Origin: Paenibacillus zeirhizosphaerae
GTDB taxonomy: Bacteria; Bacillota; Bacilli; Paenibacillales; Paenibacillaceae
Length of the DNA: 64,000 nt
Assembly: GCF_030705605.1 (NCBI RefSeq)
Contig: NZ_JAPCKK010000014.1
Span: 310,001-374,000 of the forward strand
Direction: 5' to 3'
Numbering within the stretch: the stretch's first letter is position 1; each line of letters starts with the position of its first letter. The notes under the pieces are model-generated. The model saw only the letters and a list, made by a program, of their open reading frames with translations, searched no databases and had not been told where the DNA came from. The position numbers and the translations under genes are program-made. Positions 19,194 through 28,395 of the stretch are shown in pieces.

Positions 19194-20453
19194 ATGAAAG
19201 AAATGAAACCGGAGCGTCGGAGAGGCACACCGGATTTCCAACTGCTCATTCTGACTCTGCTGTTAGTCGGATTCGGTGTGGTTATGGTATACAGCTCAAG
19301 CTACAGCGTCGCACTTATGAATGACAACATGGACAATGACCCGTTTTATTTGACCAAACGGCAGGCCGCTTTTGCGGTGCTTGGCACCTTAGTGATGGTC
19401 GTTGCGATGAACATCCGCATGGAGAAGTATAAGAAGCTGTTTAAACCGATGTTCATCTTTACGGTCATCTTGCTCGTCCTGGTTTTGTTTGCGGGCAGAC
19501 TGAACGGTGCGAGAAGCTGGTTTAACATTGCGGGCATGTTCGGGATTCAGCCGACAGAGCTCGCCAAAATTACAATTATTCTATATCTTTCCGCACTGAT
19601 CGCCAAGAAGGGCGAGAAATTCCGGGATCTGAAGACCGGCTTTCTGCCTGTGACCGTTATCGTCGGCTTCCTGGCAGGACTGATCATGCTTCAGCCTGAC
19701 CTTGGGTCCTGCGTCATCCTGGTAGCCACGAGCGGGCTGATCATTTATGCCGGCGGTGCTAGCATGAAACATATTGCCGGCTCACTCCTGTTGCTGGTGA
19801 TGGCCGCATCCATCGTTTTTGGCATCGGCTCGCTGCTGGATAACATATCTGCTGATTCCACCGCGGAGACGGGCAAGAAGGATTACCGGATGGGACGGAT
19901 TGAGGCGTTTCTGGATCCCTCCAAGGACGTACAGGGTTCCGGCTATAACCTGACACAATCCCTGCGCGCCATCGGTGACGGCGGGATCACTGGTGCAGGT
20001 TTTGGACAAGGAATCATGAAGTTGCATTATTTACCGAACGCCTTTAACGATTTCATCTTTTCGGTCATCGGCGAGGAGCTGGGTTTTATAGGTACAGCGA
20101 TCTTTCTCATGCTCTATCTATATTTCATCTGGAGAGGAATGATGATTGCCTTAAGATGCCAGGACCCGTTCGGAACGCTGGTCGGAACCGGGATTATGGG
20201 GCTGATCGCCATCCAGGCATTTATTAATATCGGGGGGGTTACTCAGACCATCCCAATCACCGGGGTAACCTTACCGTTTATCAGCTACGGCGGCTCCTCC
20301 CTGCTCGTTATGATGCTGTCTATGGGCGTCATGCTGAGTATTTCACGCGAAAATTCCAAGCAGACGATTCAGGAGCGCACCAAGGAGGTTGCTATCCGGA
20401 CTGCCCCTACCCGATTCGAGAACCGGAGAATGAATCGTTTCAGACAAAACTAA
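19194..20453 (+). CDS. ftsW: FtsW-type SEDS peptidoglycan glycosyltransferase
   Basis: The 419-residue protein has about ten membrane segments and SEDS motifs: GFGVVMVYSSSY near the start, QPTELAKITIILYL, MLQPDLGSC, the extracellular loop YNLTQSLRAIGDGGITGAG, IGEELGF and the C-terminal FISYGGSSLLVMM. SEDS proteins polymerise lipid II with a class B PBP at the septum. FtsW is preferred over RodA/SpoVE from the loop motif and the soluble C-terminal tail, but SpoVE is close and not excluded. No dcw cluster surrounds it; B. subtilis ftsW is also isolated. It ends at a terminator at 20470-20507. Confidence 0.88.
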   Translation: MKEMKPERRRGTPDFQLLILTLLLVGFGVVMVYSSSYSVALMNDNMDNDPFYLTKRQAAFAVLGTLVMVVAMNIRMEKYKKLFKPMFIFTVILLVLVLFAGRLNGARSWFNIAGMFGIQPTELAKITIILYLSALIAKKGEKFRDLKTGFLPVTVIVGFLAGLIMLQPDLGSCVILVATSGLIIYAGGASMKHIAGSLLLLVMAASIVFGIGSLLDNISADSTAETGKKDYRMGRIEAFLDPSKDVQGSGYNLTQSLRAIGDGGITGAGFGQGIMKLHYLPNAFNDFIFSVIGEELGFIGTAIFLMLYLYFIWRGMMIALRCQDPFGTLVGTGIMGLIAIQAFINIGGVTQTIPITGVTLPFISYGGSSLLVMMLSMGVMLSISRENSKQTIQERTKEVAIRTAPTRFENRRMNRFRQN

Positions 20454-20469
20454 TTATTCAATGCGAAAA

Positions 20470-20507
20470 AAGACTGTCGGAGCATAAGTTCCGCCAGTCT
20501 TTTTTTA
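20470..20507. terminator. Bidirectional terminator between ftsW and the Asp23 gene
   Basis: AAAAAAGACTG and CCAGTCTTTTTTT form the arms, with an inner TCGGA/TCCG pairing. It lies between two convergent genes. Confidence 0.87.
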
Positions 20508-20520
20508 CATATTAAAAGCT

Positions 20521-20883
20521 TTACATTTCGTCGTCCTTGAAGGCAACGCCTTCAACCTTAACGTTAACCTCCACAACGCGCAGACCCGTCATGCTTTCGA
20601 CGGCTTCCCTTACGTTCTGCTGAAGCATACGGGACACCTCTTGTATGGGTGTTTCATACAATACGATAATGCGCAGGTCAATAGCGGCTTCCAACTGTCC
20701 AACTTCCACCGTCACGCCCTTTTGCACGTTTTTCCCGCTAAGTCTTTTGGACCAGCCTTCGGACAATCCTCCGGACATTGCTGCAATTCCGGGCGTTTCC
20801 AATGCCGCCAAACCGGCAATCTTCGCTACGACATCATTGGATATTCTAATGCTGCCCTTTTCCAATTCAAGCTGCTCTGCCAT
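20521..20883 (-). CDS. Asp23/Gls24 family envelope stress protein
   Basis: A 120-residue Asp23 (DUF322) protein: GSIRISNDVVAKIAGLAALE at the N-terminus, VQKGVTVEVGQ, and the LRVVEVNVKVEGV C-terminal strand. Family members such as YqhY and YloU in Bacillus or Asp23 in Staphylococcus are abundant, membrane-proximal proteins linked to cell-wall stress or fatty-acid synthesis. The first ATG at 20889 sits too close to the AAGGGGG site; the second ATG (20883) has correct spacing. Confidence 0.88.
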   Translation of the reverse strand: MAEQLELEKGSIRISNDVVAKIAGLAALETPGIAAMSGGLSEGWSKRLSGKNVQKGVTVEVGQLEAAIDLRIIVLYETPIQEVSRMLQQNVREAVESMTGLRVVEVNVKVEGVAFKDDEM

Positions 20884-21082
20884 ATCCATATCCCCCTTTT
20901 GCTTCCTTTACCGTATTGTAAATCCTTCGCCCCCAGAAATGCAAACCTACCTTAGAGGATTGACACGAAAAAATGAAATCCGTTTACAAAGTATGTCATT
21001 CTGGGTATATTCATAAAGCATGGACGTATTCGTCAGACCTGATTCAACAAATACATACATTTCACGAGGTGGGCTATTTCAA

Positions 21083-22153
21083 ATGAAAAAGTGGTTATCT
21101 CCAGCACTGCTGATCATCACCTTTCTGTTGGCCGGAATCGCGCATTATGCGCACTTGAATCCGATTGTCCAGTTTGTCATTGCATCCATATCCGTCATTT
21201 TTGTGGCCGGTTTTCTCGGACGTGCCACTGAAAGTGTGGCTCATTATGCCGGACAGCGGCTGGGCGGATTTCTGAATGCGACATTCGGTAACGCGGCTGA
21301 GCTGATTATCGCGATTTTCCTGATCCGGGAAGGTCTGTACGACATGGTTAAGGCCAGCTTGACAGGCTCGATTATCGGCAATTTGCTGCTCGTATTGGGC
21401 GCCAGCCTCTTCGCAGGCGGCCTGAAGTTTAAAGTGCAGAACTATAATGTCTCCCTTGCCGGACTGAGCGGATCATTAATGATTGTGGCAGTCATCTCCC
21501 TGTTTGTGCCTGCCGTGTTTTTGAACACTCACTCGATTACAGCGACGGAAACCGACACGCTAAGTCTGATTGTGGCGGGTATTCTAATCCTTTCTTACTT
21601 GGCATGGCTGCTGTTCTCCATGGTCACCCATAAGGATTATCTTGCTGATGTGACAGACGATAGGGAACAGGAACTGCCCCATGAGCATGAACCGGCCTGG
21701 TCCAAAGGCAGATCCATTCTTTATCTGGTATTGGCTACCGTTATGGTCGCGCTGGTCAGCGAATGGCTAGTTGGCACGTTGGAGACCTTCACAACCCAGT
21801 TCGGTCTCAGCGAGCTGTTTGTGGGTGCATTCCTGGTTGCTATTATCGGTAACGCAGCCGAGCACAGTGCTGCCATCCTGCTGGCTATGAAGAACAAAAT
21901 TGGCGCTTCCGTCGAAATTGCGGTTGGCAGCAGTCTTCAGATCGCCCTCTTCGTAGCACCCGTGCTGATTTTTGTCAGCTACTTTACAGGGGATACCATG
22001 GATATCGTGTTCTCTACCATCGAGCTCGTGGCCATAGCCGTCTCGGTGTTCATTGCCAAATCGATTACCCAGGACGGTTCAACCAACTGGTATGAGGGCT
22101 TAATGCTGCTTGTTGTGTACATTATGCTTGGCGTATCTTTCTTCCTAGTGTAA
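21083..22153 (+). CDS. Calcium/proton (cation) antiporter, CaCA family
   Basis: A 356-residue membrane protein with about eleven hydrophobic segments and the two CaCA alpha repeats: GNAAELIIAIFL in the first half and GNAAEHSAAILL in the second, which carry the ion-binding glutamates. A short acidic, histidine-containing linker (DREQELPHEHEP) divides the halves. Relatives include B. subtilis ChaA/YfkE and VCX-type exchangers that expel Ca2+ for protons. The frame opens at 21020, but GAGGTGG precedes the ATG at 21083, where a hydrophobic N-terminus starts. With the Ca2+ ATPase at 5-8 kb, the window carries two Ca2+ export routes. Confidence 0.92.
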   Translation: MKKWLSPALLIITFLLAGIAHYAHLNPIVQFVIASISVIFVAGFLGRATESVAHYAGQRLGGFLNATFGNAAELIIAIFLIREGLYDMVKASLTGSIIGNLLLVLGASLFAGGLKFKVQNYNVSLAGLSGSLMIVAVISLFVPAVFLNTHSITATETDTLSLIVAGILILSYLAWLLFSMVTHKDYLADVTDDREQELPHEHEPAWSKGRSILYLVLATVMVALVSEWLVGTLETFTTQFGLSELFVGAFLVAIIGNAAEHSAAILLAMKNKIGASVEIAVGSSLQIALFVAPVLIFVSYFTGDTMDIVFSTIELVAIAVSVFIAKSITQDGSTNWYEGLMLLVVYIMLGVSFFLV

Positions 22154-22186
22154 AATAACTGTTTGTTACAGATCGGTAGAAACGAA

Positions 22187-22221
22187 AAGAGCAGCATCCG
22201 CGCCGGGTGCTGCTCTCTTTA
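22187..22221. terminator. Terminator after the cation antiporter gene
   Basis: The arms AGAGCAGCATCC and GGGTGCTGCTCT form a strong hairpin followed by CTTT. It lies between the convergent antiporter and ylaN genes. Confidence 0.85.
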
Positions 22222-22314
22222 ATCTCGATATGTAATGGGCCTTGGTAAATCTATCTCAAAAAAGCATGCAGCCGTACGACCGCATGCCCCTTCTATGATT
22301 GCTCGCGCCGGAGT

Positions 22315-22602
22315 TTATTCCTTATTATTCATAGCCTCGTACAGCATCGCGAGATTCCGTTCCAGCTTGCTCACCAACTGTTTGCCTACCATTTCAGGGA
22401 GAAGTCCGGCACGGACGGCAAAATCGACTTCTTTGGAAAAGCCGTACATTTGAGTGTCCAGCACTTCCTCGTAGAGAGGACAGTAACGGGTAGCCAGATT
22501 TTCCATCTGCACTTCAATGAGCTTGTGTATTTTATCCGCATCTTCTTGAAGCAGAGTAATTGCTTTCAAATTGAGCTGTTCCTGTATATCAGATGAAGTC
22601 AC
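22315..22602 (-). CDS. ylaN: YlaN family protein (DUF1507)
   Basis: A 95-residue helical protein matching the YlaN family: [40 protein letters not shown] and a C-terminal helix, the same length as B. subtilis YlaN (93 residues). YlaN is reported to affect iron homeostasis and Fur activity in Firmicutes; no iron genes are adjacent here. The ATG follows a pyrimidine-free GGGGGG-rich ribosome site. It is apparently monocistronic. Confidence 0.9.
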   Translation of the reverse strand: MTSSDIQEQLNLKAITLLQEDADKIHKLIEVQMENLATRYCPLYEEVLDTQMYGFSKEVDFAVRAGLLPEMVGKQLVSKLERNLAMLYEAMNNKE

Positions 22603-22691
22603 TTTTTTCCCCCCTCTGTCTCAATATCACATAAGCGTCCTACATTTTATATTAGACGAATTTGCTGGCTAATACAAGAACCTGCAAAAAA

Positions 22692-22722
22692 AAGCATCCC
22701 CGCCTAATCCGGCAGGGATGCT
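22692..22722 (-). terminator. Terminator of the HPr-like gene
   Basis: The arms AAGCATCCC and GGGATGCTT are followed on the - strand by T8. It lies 17 bases after the stop of the HPr-like gene. Confidence 0.88.
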
Positions 22723-22738
22723 TCTTTCATCGTCTATA

Positions 22739-22984
22739 CTAGTCTTCTGCGATCGTAATCTGTAAACCATGTTTGGCGAACACTTCCGCCATCGCAGTTT
22801 TGGCTTCTTCAGCATCCGGTCCGTGAACATGAAGCTCGTAACTATGGGTGTCCACCAACGTAGTGAACAAACCCAGGATACTTTTGACGTCAATGTACTT
22901 GTTTTCGGAATGAAGCACGATGGATGAAGTGAATTTACCTGCTGTTTGAGCAATTTCAACAACAGCCGCATTGTTACTGGACAT
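22739..22984 (-). CDS. HPr-like protein lacking the active-site histidine segment
   Basis: An 81-residue protein of HPr fold. Aligned by eye to B. subtilis HPr, residues ~5-80 match from the first helix onward, including KSILGLFTTL, the counterpart of the regulatory Ser46 motif KSIMGVMSL. The N-terminal strand and His15 loop (GIHARPA) are missing, and an in-frame stop shortly upstream plus a good GGAGGG site at 22984 show that this is the natural start. Without His15 it cannot act as a PTS phosphocarrier; like Crh it may keep only the serine-phosphorylation/regulatory side, or have another role. The regulatory role is inference. Confidence 0.75.
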   Translation of the reverse strand: MSSNNAAVVEIAQTAGKFTSSIVLHSENKYIDVKSILGLFTTLVDTHSYELHVHGPDAEEAKTAMAEVFAKHGLQITIAED

Positions 22985-23099
22985 AAGGAATCCCTCCGCT
23001 TTTCAACTAAGTGATCATGCAGTTTCATTTATTCATATATATAGTAATTACACCTACATGATACATTGAAATCGCTTTCCCAGCAACAATATTATGCTT

Positions 23100-24215
23100 T
23101 TACTTCAGTTGCTCCGGATTTAAGGCTTCCAGCTCAGGCAGAATAAAAATTCCATCCTTGCGGATCAGCACATCGTCAAAATAAATCTCACCGCCGCCGT
23201 AATCCGGACGCTGAATCAGCACCAGGTCCCAGTGAATGGAGGAACGATTCCCGTTATCCGCTGTTTCATAGGCTTGCCCTGGAGTAAAGTGCAGACTGCC
23301 TGCAATCTTCTCGTCAAACAGAATATCCTTCATCGGATGCAGAATATAGGGATTAAAGCCAATGGCAAATTCACCGATATAGCGTGCTCCCTCGTCCGAA
23401 TTCAGAATTTCATTGATGCGCTCCGTATTGTTGCTGGTCGCTTCAACGATTTTGCCGTTCTCGAAGCGGAATTTCACATTTTCAAATGTAATGCCGTTGT
23501 ACAATGTGGCCGTGTTATAGCTGATCGTTCCGTTTACGGAATCACGCACTGGCGCAGTGTACACCTCACCGTCAGGAATATTACATTGCCCCGAGCATTT
23601 GACGGAGCCAATTCCTCCAATGGAGAATGTAAGATCCGTTCCCGGCCCTGTGATGCGAACCTTGTCGGTCCGGTTCATCAGCTCAGCCAGCGCATCCTGT
23701 GCCCGGTCCATTTTCGCATAATCCAGATTGCAGACGTTGAAATAAAAATCCTCAAACGCTTCTGTGCTTGTATTGGCCAACTGAGCCATACTTGCATTCG
23801 GATAACGCAGCACCACCCACTTCGTGTGCTTCACCCGCTGCTCACTATGTACCGGATGGGAATAAACGGAGTTGTACAGCTTCATGTTCTCCTCTGGCAC
23901 ATCGGACAGATCATTCACATTCTCTCCTGCCCGAATACCGATATAACAATCCATCTGCTTCATACGGTTCAGGTCGATATCCGCCCAGATCTCCATTTGC
24001 TTGCGCGTAGCATTCATAAGCATGGCACGTTGTACCGTGCGGTCTGTCAACTGCACGAACACGTTGCCGCCCTTCCGTCCTACTTCCTCAATGATGGCGT
24101 TAAGCAGGTCTCTTTCCGAACCGATCATTTCCACCAGCACGTTCTCGCCGGGCTGGACGTCCACGGAATAGCCGACTAGGTTTTGCGCCAGTTTCACAAT
24201 TCTTGGGTCTTTCAT
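23100..24215 (-). CDS. M29-family aminopeptidase (AmpS/PepS, aminopeptidase T type)
   Basis: A 371-residue metallo-aminopeptidase of family M29: N-terminal PRIVKLAQNLVGYSVDVQ-type opening, GENVNDLSDVP, TDLTFSIGG, PDGEVYTAPVRDSVNG (metal-ligand region), FENGKIVEA, and the C-terminal IHWDLVLIQRPDYGGG. Relatives are Co2+/Zn2+-dependent cytoplasmic aminopeptidases of broad specificity. GAGGAGAG precedes the ATG. It is a single gene between the HPr-like protein and a lipoprotein. Confidence 0.92.
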   Translation of the reverse strand: MKDPRIVKLAQNLVGYSVDVQPGENVLVEMIGSERDLLNAIIEEVGRKGGNVFVQLTDRTVQRAMLMNATRKQMEIWADIDLNRMKQMDCYIGIRAGENVNDLSDVPEENMKLYNSVYSHPVHSEQRVKHTKWVVLRYPNASMAQLANTSTEAFEDFYFNVCNLDYAKMDRAQDALAELMNRTDKVRITGPGTDLTFSIGGIGSVKCSGQCNIPDGEVYTAPVRDSVNGTISYNTATLYNGITFENVKFRFENGKIVEATSNNTERINEILNSDEGARYIGEFAIGFNPYILHPMKDILFDEKIAGSLHFTPGQAYETADNGNRSSIHWDLVLIQRPDYGGGEIYFDDVLIRKDGIFILPELEALNPEQLK

Positions 24216-24291
24216 CTGCAGGTCTCTCCTCTTGTCGTATTTATTTTAACACTGGTAAATTCAACTACTATATTCTAGCACGACCCGGCTT

Positions 24292-25110
24292 CTACTTATA
24301 GTCCCGAAAAAATGTATCCGAAACCAAAGACTCTTCCTGCACTCCACCGGCCTGATTCTTGTACACGATTTGCGTCTCAGAAGACAAGCGTTGCGGCAAC
24401 AAAGTTCTGCGTTCTACTGTCAAATGATATACCGTGCGCACCTGGGCAGTGTCCATTCTTCGGCCAAGCTCATCATTCATTTTTTTCCATGCTGCATCCA
24501 GCTCTGCGTTCAGCTTGCTGCGTTCCGAGGCGGGCCGTTTGTCCGCAAGCCGGCGGAATCTCCTGTCTACGTCGACCATCTCTTTTTTCAGGTCAGCGGC
24601 GAACCACCTTTTCGCATCCTCCTGGGATACCTCGATCCTGAACATACGCGTACCGCGTGGGGCCGCCTTTTCCAGAGTGATTTCTGTATCCAGCTTGCCG
24701 AGCTCCTCCAGCCGGTTGACCGGGTTCAACCTGCCTTGCCTTCCCGCCAGGGCATCCGTCCCTCCCTGCCATGCGCCGCCAATCCTGATAAAATTTTCAG
24801 TCAAACCCGGCTTATCAGCATTGAGGGCTTTCGTTCCCCCCGCGGCGGGGGATACAGTTCTGACTGTAAGCTGGTCATGGCCGCGCAGTTTGCCCTCAAA
24901 ATGTACCTGCTGCTGAAATTCACCGCTCTCGCCCAGCCTCAGCGCAGACATGCCCTGAAAATGAAATTCTTCCTTGCCTGCAAGACCTGACATCGCCAGG
25001 CTGTAATATTCTTCAGGAGAACGGACGTTGTCCGAGGATGTGCAGCCCGTCAGAAGCAAGGCAGTTAAGCAGATCAGAATAGCGGCCGATCCGTACACTG
25101 CTTTGAACAT
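24292..25110 (-). CDS. Putative lipoprotein of unknown function
   Basis: A 272-residue protein opening with a hydrophobic signal and the lipobox LTGC (cysteine ~23), so it should be anchored to the outer face of the membrane. The mature region includes a YSLAMSGLAGKEEFHFQG segment seen in lipoproteins of sporulating Firmicutes that bind hydrophobic ligands, a basic amphipathic middle (~185-225) and ETQIVYKNQ near the end. I do not recognise a named family. AAGGAG precedes the ATG. Confidence 0.75.
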   Translation of the reverse strand: MFKAVYGSAAILICLTALLLTGCTSSDNVRSPEEYYSLAMSGLAGKEEFHFQGMSALRLGESGEFQQQVHFEGKLRGHDQLTVRTVSPAAGGTKALNADKPGLTENFIRIGGAWQGGTDALAGRQGRLNPVNRLEELGKLDTEITLEKAAPRGTRMFRIEVSQEDAKRWFAADLKKEMVDVDRRFRRLADKRPASERSKLNAELDAAWKKMNDELGRRMDTAQVRTVYHLTVERRTLLPQRLSSETQIVYKNQAGGVQEESLVSDTFFRDYK

Positions 25111-25189
25111 ATATGATGCTCCTTCCGTTATCTTTTCCGTCAGCGTAGTATCTTGTCAGCGCGCGTGAAAATATGCATCCAGACAATGA

Positions 25190-25221
25190 AAAAGATGGCG
25201 CTGGAGCAGCGTCATCTTTTT
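25190..25221. terminator. Terminator of the diguanylate cyclase gene
   Basis: AAAAAGATGGCGCT and AGCGTCATCTTTTT form a stem with a GGAGC-type loop, 30 bases after the cyclase stop codon. Confidence 0.85.
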
Positions 25222-25252
25222 ATGTCACGTTATCATATTAGCATCACCAAGA

Positions 25253-27223
25253 TTATGTGTTTTCCGTCACCACCTGGTTACGTCCCCTTGTTTTAGCACG
25301 GTAAAGGGCCATATCCGCTGTATAAAACAGGTTTTCAATACTGACCTCTTCATCCAGATAGCACCACTCCGCAATGCCACACGATACCGTCACGGCAGGT
25401 TCTATTTCTCGGGCAACCCTTGTCCTAATCCGTTCCGCATACTGAACCGCCTCCTGAATCCCAGCCTGCGGCATATAGATGGCTAGCTCTTCCCCTCCCC
25501 AACGTGCACATATGTCTCCTTCGCGCACCGAGGCACGGATCACACGGCTTATATGCTCTAAAACAGAGTCTCCCTTCAGATGTCCGTATGTATCGTTAAC
25601 TTTTTTGAAATGATCGATATCCAGCAGAATCAGGGAGCCGCAGTAGTTCTTCTCCTGGTCCCCCTCGATCTTCTTATTCAGATAGTGGCGGTTATAAAGC
25701 CCGGTCACAATGTCCGTATTGGCCAACCGCTCGACCTGCGCATGCAGTGAAGCATTCATAATAGCAATTCCGATATGGGGCGCGAACATCTGAAGAAGCT
25801 TATAATTGTCATAGGAAAAATAATGAGGATCACGGTGAGAAATTAAAATTGCCCCTTTTACTTTGCCGTTGATCGTCAGCGGAACTCCCATAAGAGAGCG
25901 GGAGCGCGTATCATCCATAAAAACCGAAACCGTAGGAGATAGTTCCATGTAATCCGATAAAATAATCGGTTCCCCGGTCGTATATAAAATGCTTGAGAAC
26001 CCGTAATTGATAGGGAACAAGCGTCCCTTCTCATGCTCATGATCGCAGCCCATCACTTCAAAACATTTTTTTTCTTCATTCAGTTGAACAATACTGCAAT
26101 GGTCGGCACTGAATATGTTCATCAGCTCCTGCACCGCGAAGCTAAAAATATCGCTCAGCCGCAAGCTTCGATTCAGCCGCTGTGCCAGCACATTGATCAG
26201 CCTCAATTCATGGTTGAGCATGTTGGACTGTTCCAGCAATTTGGCATTCTCGAATGCCGTGCCGGCAGTGTCCGCCAGCATGGTGATCAGGTCCAGCTCC
26301 TCCTGCTCCGGATATTTATGGTTTGCCGGAAGTTCCATAAGAAAAACACCGTAGATTCCTTGTTTCCCCCGTAACGGTATCCCAAACTCAAATGCTGCCT
26401 TATCCATTCCCTGACCGCTTTGATCGTCCAGATTCCAACTGGCAACAAGCGTGCCCTTCATGAAGGCCCGCAGACATATATTATCCTCTCTCTGATGGAG
26501 CTGAAGCTGCTGTACCCGCGGGTTGCTGCTGCGCCGGTCATGAGACAGAAACAAAGTAAGCCTGACATTCGGAAATAAATTTTCAATGCTGCTGAAAACT
26601 TCATCCAGCACAGCATCCACATCAATTTTATCATGCATGTTTCTTGCAATCTGAAACATAGTGGAGCGCAGCTTCGCTTCACTTTCCGATTGATCATTTT
26701 TTTTCAACAAGGTCGGCAAAAGCTGGTATTCGAACTGCTGGTAAAAGCATGTCCGAAAGTGTAGGGCTGTTGTTTGGAGCAATTCAGGCTCCGGCAGTGT
26801 TCCGTCGGCAGGAGCTTCAAAGACAAGCACCGCAAATACTTCCTCATGATCTCTGCTAAATACCGGAAGGGCGGCAGCACGTCGCTTAAAGTCCGGTCCG
26901 GAGAATTGCAGTTGTCCCGACTCCAGTACGTACTTGACCAGAAGCTTCGATTCCTCGTCTGCCGTTCTTGGTCCAAGCCTTTCTCCTTCGGAAGTGAATA
27001 CCGCCGTCTCCAGTGTACTCAACCAGTTCAGGCTGGCGCATTGCTCAAGCCATCTGACATGCGCATATGACAAAAGCTCACCAAGGTAGGGAAAATCAAA
27101 GGAAGTTATGTCCATGTTATTCAGATATGGCATAATTACCGGATACTCTGCCAACAACGTATTTGATCGGCTGACGTTTTCATAATCTCTGATGTTATGA
27201 CCCATCATCCGGAATTCTGACAT
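25253..27223 (-). CDS. GAF-domain diguanylate cyclase (GGDEF)
   Basis: About 656 residues: an N-terminal sensor region (~1-130), two GAF-like domains (~165-330 and ~340-490; e.g. GVPLTINGKVKGAILISH), and a C-terminal GGDEF domain from LANTDIVTGLYNRHYL. The active site reads RWGGEEL, a functional variant of GGDEF, and REGD lies five residues upstream as a canonical RxxD inhibitory site. It should make cyclic di-GMP in the cytoplasm in response to an unknown ligand, with product inhibition. The frame opens with TTG at 27289; the ATG at 27223 has the better ribosome site (AGGGCGGTG), so it is used. Confidence 0.9.
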   Translation of the reverse strand: MSEFRMMGHNIRDYENVSRSNTLLAEYPVIMPYLNNMDITSFDFPYLGELLSYAHVRWLEQCASLNWLSTLETAVFTSEGERLGPRTADEESKLLVKYVLESGQLQFSGPDFKRRAAALPVFSRDHEEVFAVLVFEAPADGTLPEPELLQTTALHFRTCFYQQFEYQLLPTLLKKNDQSESEAKLRSTMFQIARNMHDKIDVDAVLDEVFSSIENLFPNVRLTLFLSHDRRSSNPRVQQLQLHQREDNICLRAFMKGTLVASWNLDDQSGQGMDKAAFEFGIPLRGKQGIYGVFLMELPANHKYPEQEELDLITMLADTAGTAFENAKLLEQSNMLNHELRLINVLAQRLNRSLRLSDIFSFAVQELMNIFSADHCSIVQLNEEKKCFEVMGCDHEHEKGRLFPINYGFSSILYTTGEPIILSDYMELSPTVSVFMDDTRSRSLMGVPLTINGKVKGAILISHRDPHYFSYDNYKLLQMFAPHIGIAIMNASLHAQVERLANTDIVTGLYNRHYLNKKIEGDQEKNYCGSLILLDIDHFKKVNDTYGHLKGDSVLEHISRVIRASVREGDICARWGGEELAIYMPQAGIQEAVQYAERIRTRVAREIEPAVTVSCGIAEWCYLDEEVSIENLFYTADMALYRAKTRGRNQVVTENT

Positions 27224-27428
27224 GGAGTTCACCGCCCTTTGCATCACTGATCTGTCTTTATGAACAAATACATTTTTCGAATCACACAATGTATAGTGGT
27301 GGTATTGTTTTGGATAGAAATAAAAGTAACTTCTACTATATTACTCTGTCGATTATGACTTTGCACCTACTTTTTATAGTCAAAAAGGCCTATCGACAAA
27401 AAACGACTTATCCTTTTTATGTGTACTA

Positions 27429-27456
27429 TTGACTTTCATCATCTAGTTCATATAAT
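27429..27456 (+). promoter_or_regulatory. SigA promoter of rpsD
   Basis: TTGACT and TATAAT are separated by 16 bases. Transcription would start near 27463, giving a leader of about 200 bases before rpsD. Confidence 0.85.
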
Positions 27457-27462
27457 ATAAAT

Positions 27463-27664
27463 TGTTGATGAGGACTGTATCTGCCTAAGGGCAGCAGTCT
27501 TAAATTTTGGGCGTAACAGTTGTGTCACCCTCATCTTTTTTGTTGCTGATAGGACAGCGGCTGAACTTTCCTGTCGGTTAGCGCGCACGGAATCCGGCGC
27601 CAAACAAAATGGAGCGCAAAGAGAGCCCCACTCAAAATTTAATTATGAAGGAGTTAACTCTATA
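27463..27664 (+). promoter_or_regulatory. Structured rpsD 5' leader with an internal terminator-like hairpin
   Basis: GATGAGG (27467-27473) pairs with CCTCATC (27529-27535), which is followed by T7, so the outer stem looks like an intrinsic terminator. Inside is a hairpin with GACTG/CAGTC and CTGCC/GGCAG arms. About 120 further bases, with a GGACAG...CCTGTC pairing, precede AAGGAG and the rpsD ATG. In Bacillus, ribosomal protein S4 represses its own mRNA through a leader; this stretch is in the right place for that. Whether the hairpin terminates transcription is inference. Confidence 0.6.
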
Positions 27665-28264
27665 ATGGCACGTTACACTGGTCCTAAATTTAAATTGAGC
27701 CGTCGTCTGGGTATTTCCCTGAGCGGTACCGGCAAAGAATTGAAACGCCCTTTCCCTCCAGGACAACATGGTCCTAACCAACGCAGAAAAGTAAGCAACT
27801 ACGGCATGCAGCTGGCTGAGAAGCAAAAACTGCGTCACATGTACGGTTTGGGAGAGAAGCAATTCCGCACACTCTTCAATAAAGCACAGCATATGCAAGG
27901 TATTGCCGGTGAGAACTTCATGTTCCTGCTGGAAAGCCGTCTTGACAACCTGGTGTACCGTCTGGGCTTTGCTAATTCCCGTGCGGGCGCACGTCAGTTG
28001 GTATCCCACGGTCACGTTACTGTAAACGGTAAAAAAGTCGACATCGCTTCCTATCAAGTAAGTCTGGGTGACGTAATTGGTCTGCGTGAAAGAAGCCACT
28101 CTTTGTCTTCTATCAAAGAAGCTCTGGGAAACCGCAACCATCTGGTTGCTTACCTAGAGTACAACGATGCCGCAATGGAAGGCAAGTACATCCGTCTGCC
28201 TGAGCGCGCTGAACTGTCCCAAGACATCGATGAGAAACAAATCGTCGAATTCTACAACCGTTAA
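27665..28264 (+). CDS. rpsD: 30S ribosomal protein S4
   Basis: A 199-residue S4: [20 protein letters not shown]-terminus, [20 protein letters not shown], and the RNA-binding S4 domain (~90-150: [34 protein letters not shown]). S4 binds 16S rRNA early in 30S assembly and in Bacillus regulates its own gene. The protein lacks the zinc cysteines of the C+ form, so it is the zinc-free type. It is monocistronic, as in B. subtilis, next to tyrS. AAGGAG lies upstream of the ATG. Confidence 0.98.
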   Translation: MARYTGPKFKLSRRLGISLSGTGKELKRPFPPGQHGPNQRRKVSNYGMQLAEKQKLRHMYGLGEKQFRTLFNKAQHMQGIAGENFMFLLESRLDNLVYRLGFANSRAGARQLVSHGHVTVNGKKVDIASYQVSLGDVIGLRERSHSLSSIKEALGNRNHLVAYLEYNDAAMEGKYIRLPERAELSQDIDEKQIVEFYNR

Positions 28265-28279
28265 TTCAGAAGAACCGCC

Positions 28280-28312
28280 AAGTACCCGGAAGCTATTCCG
28301 GGTGCTTTTCTT
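28280..28312 (+). terminator. rpsD terminator
   Basis: AGTACCCGGAA and TTCCGGGTGCTT form the stem, followed by TTCTTTTTT on the + strand. Confidence 0.88.
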
Positions 28313-28323
28313 TTTTGCATAAA

Positions 28324-28359
28324 AAATGGACCAGTCAGCTCATGCTGGCTAGTCCATTT
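28324..28359 (-). terminator. tyrS terminator
   Basis: The arms AAATGGACCAGTCAGC and GCTGGCTAGTCCATTT close a four-base loop; on the - strand a T tract follows. It is downstream of tyrS. Confidence 0.88.
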
Positions 28360-28395
28360 ATATGAAGATATCGTTCTTTTTTACTCAAGACAGAT

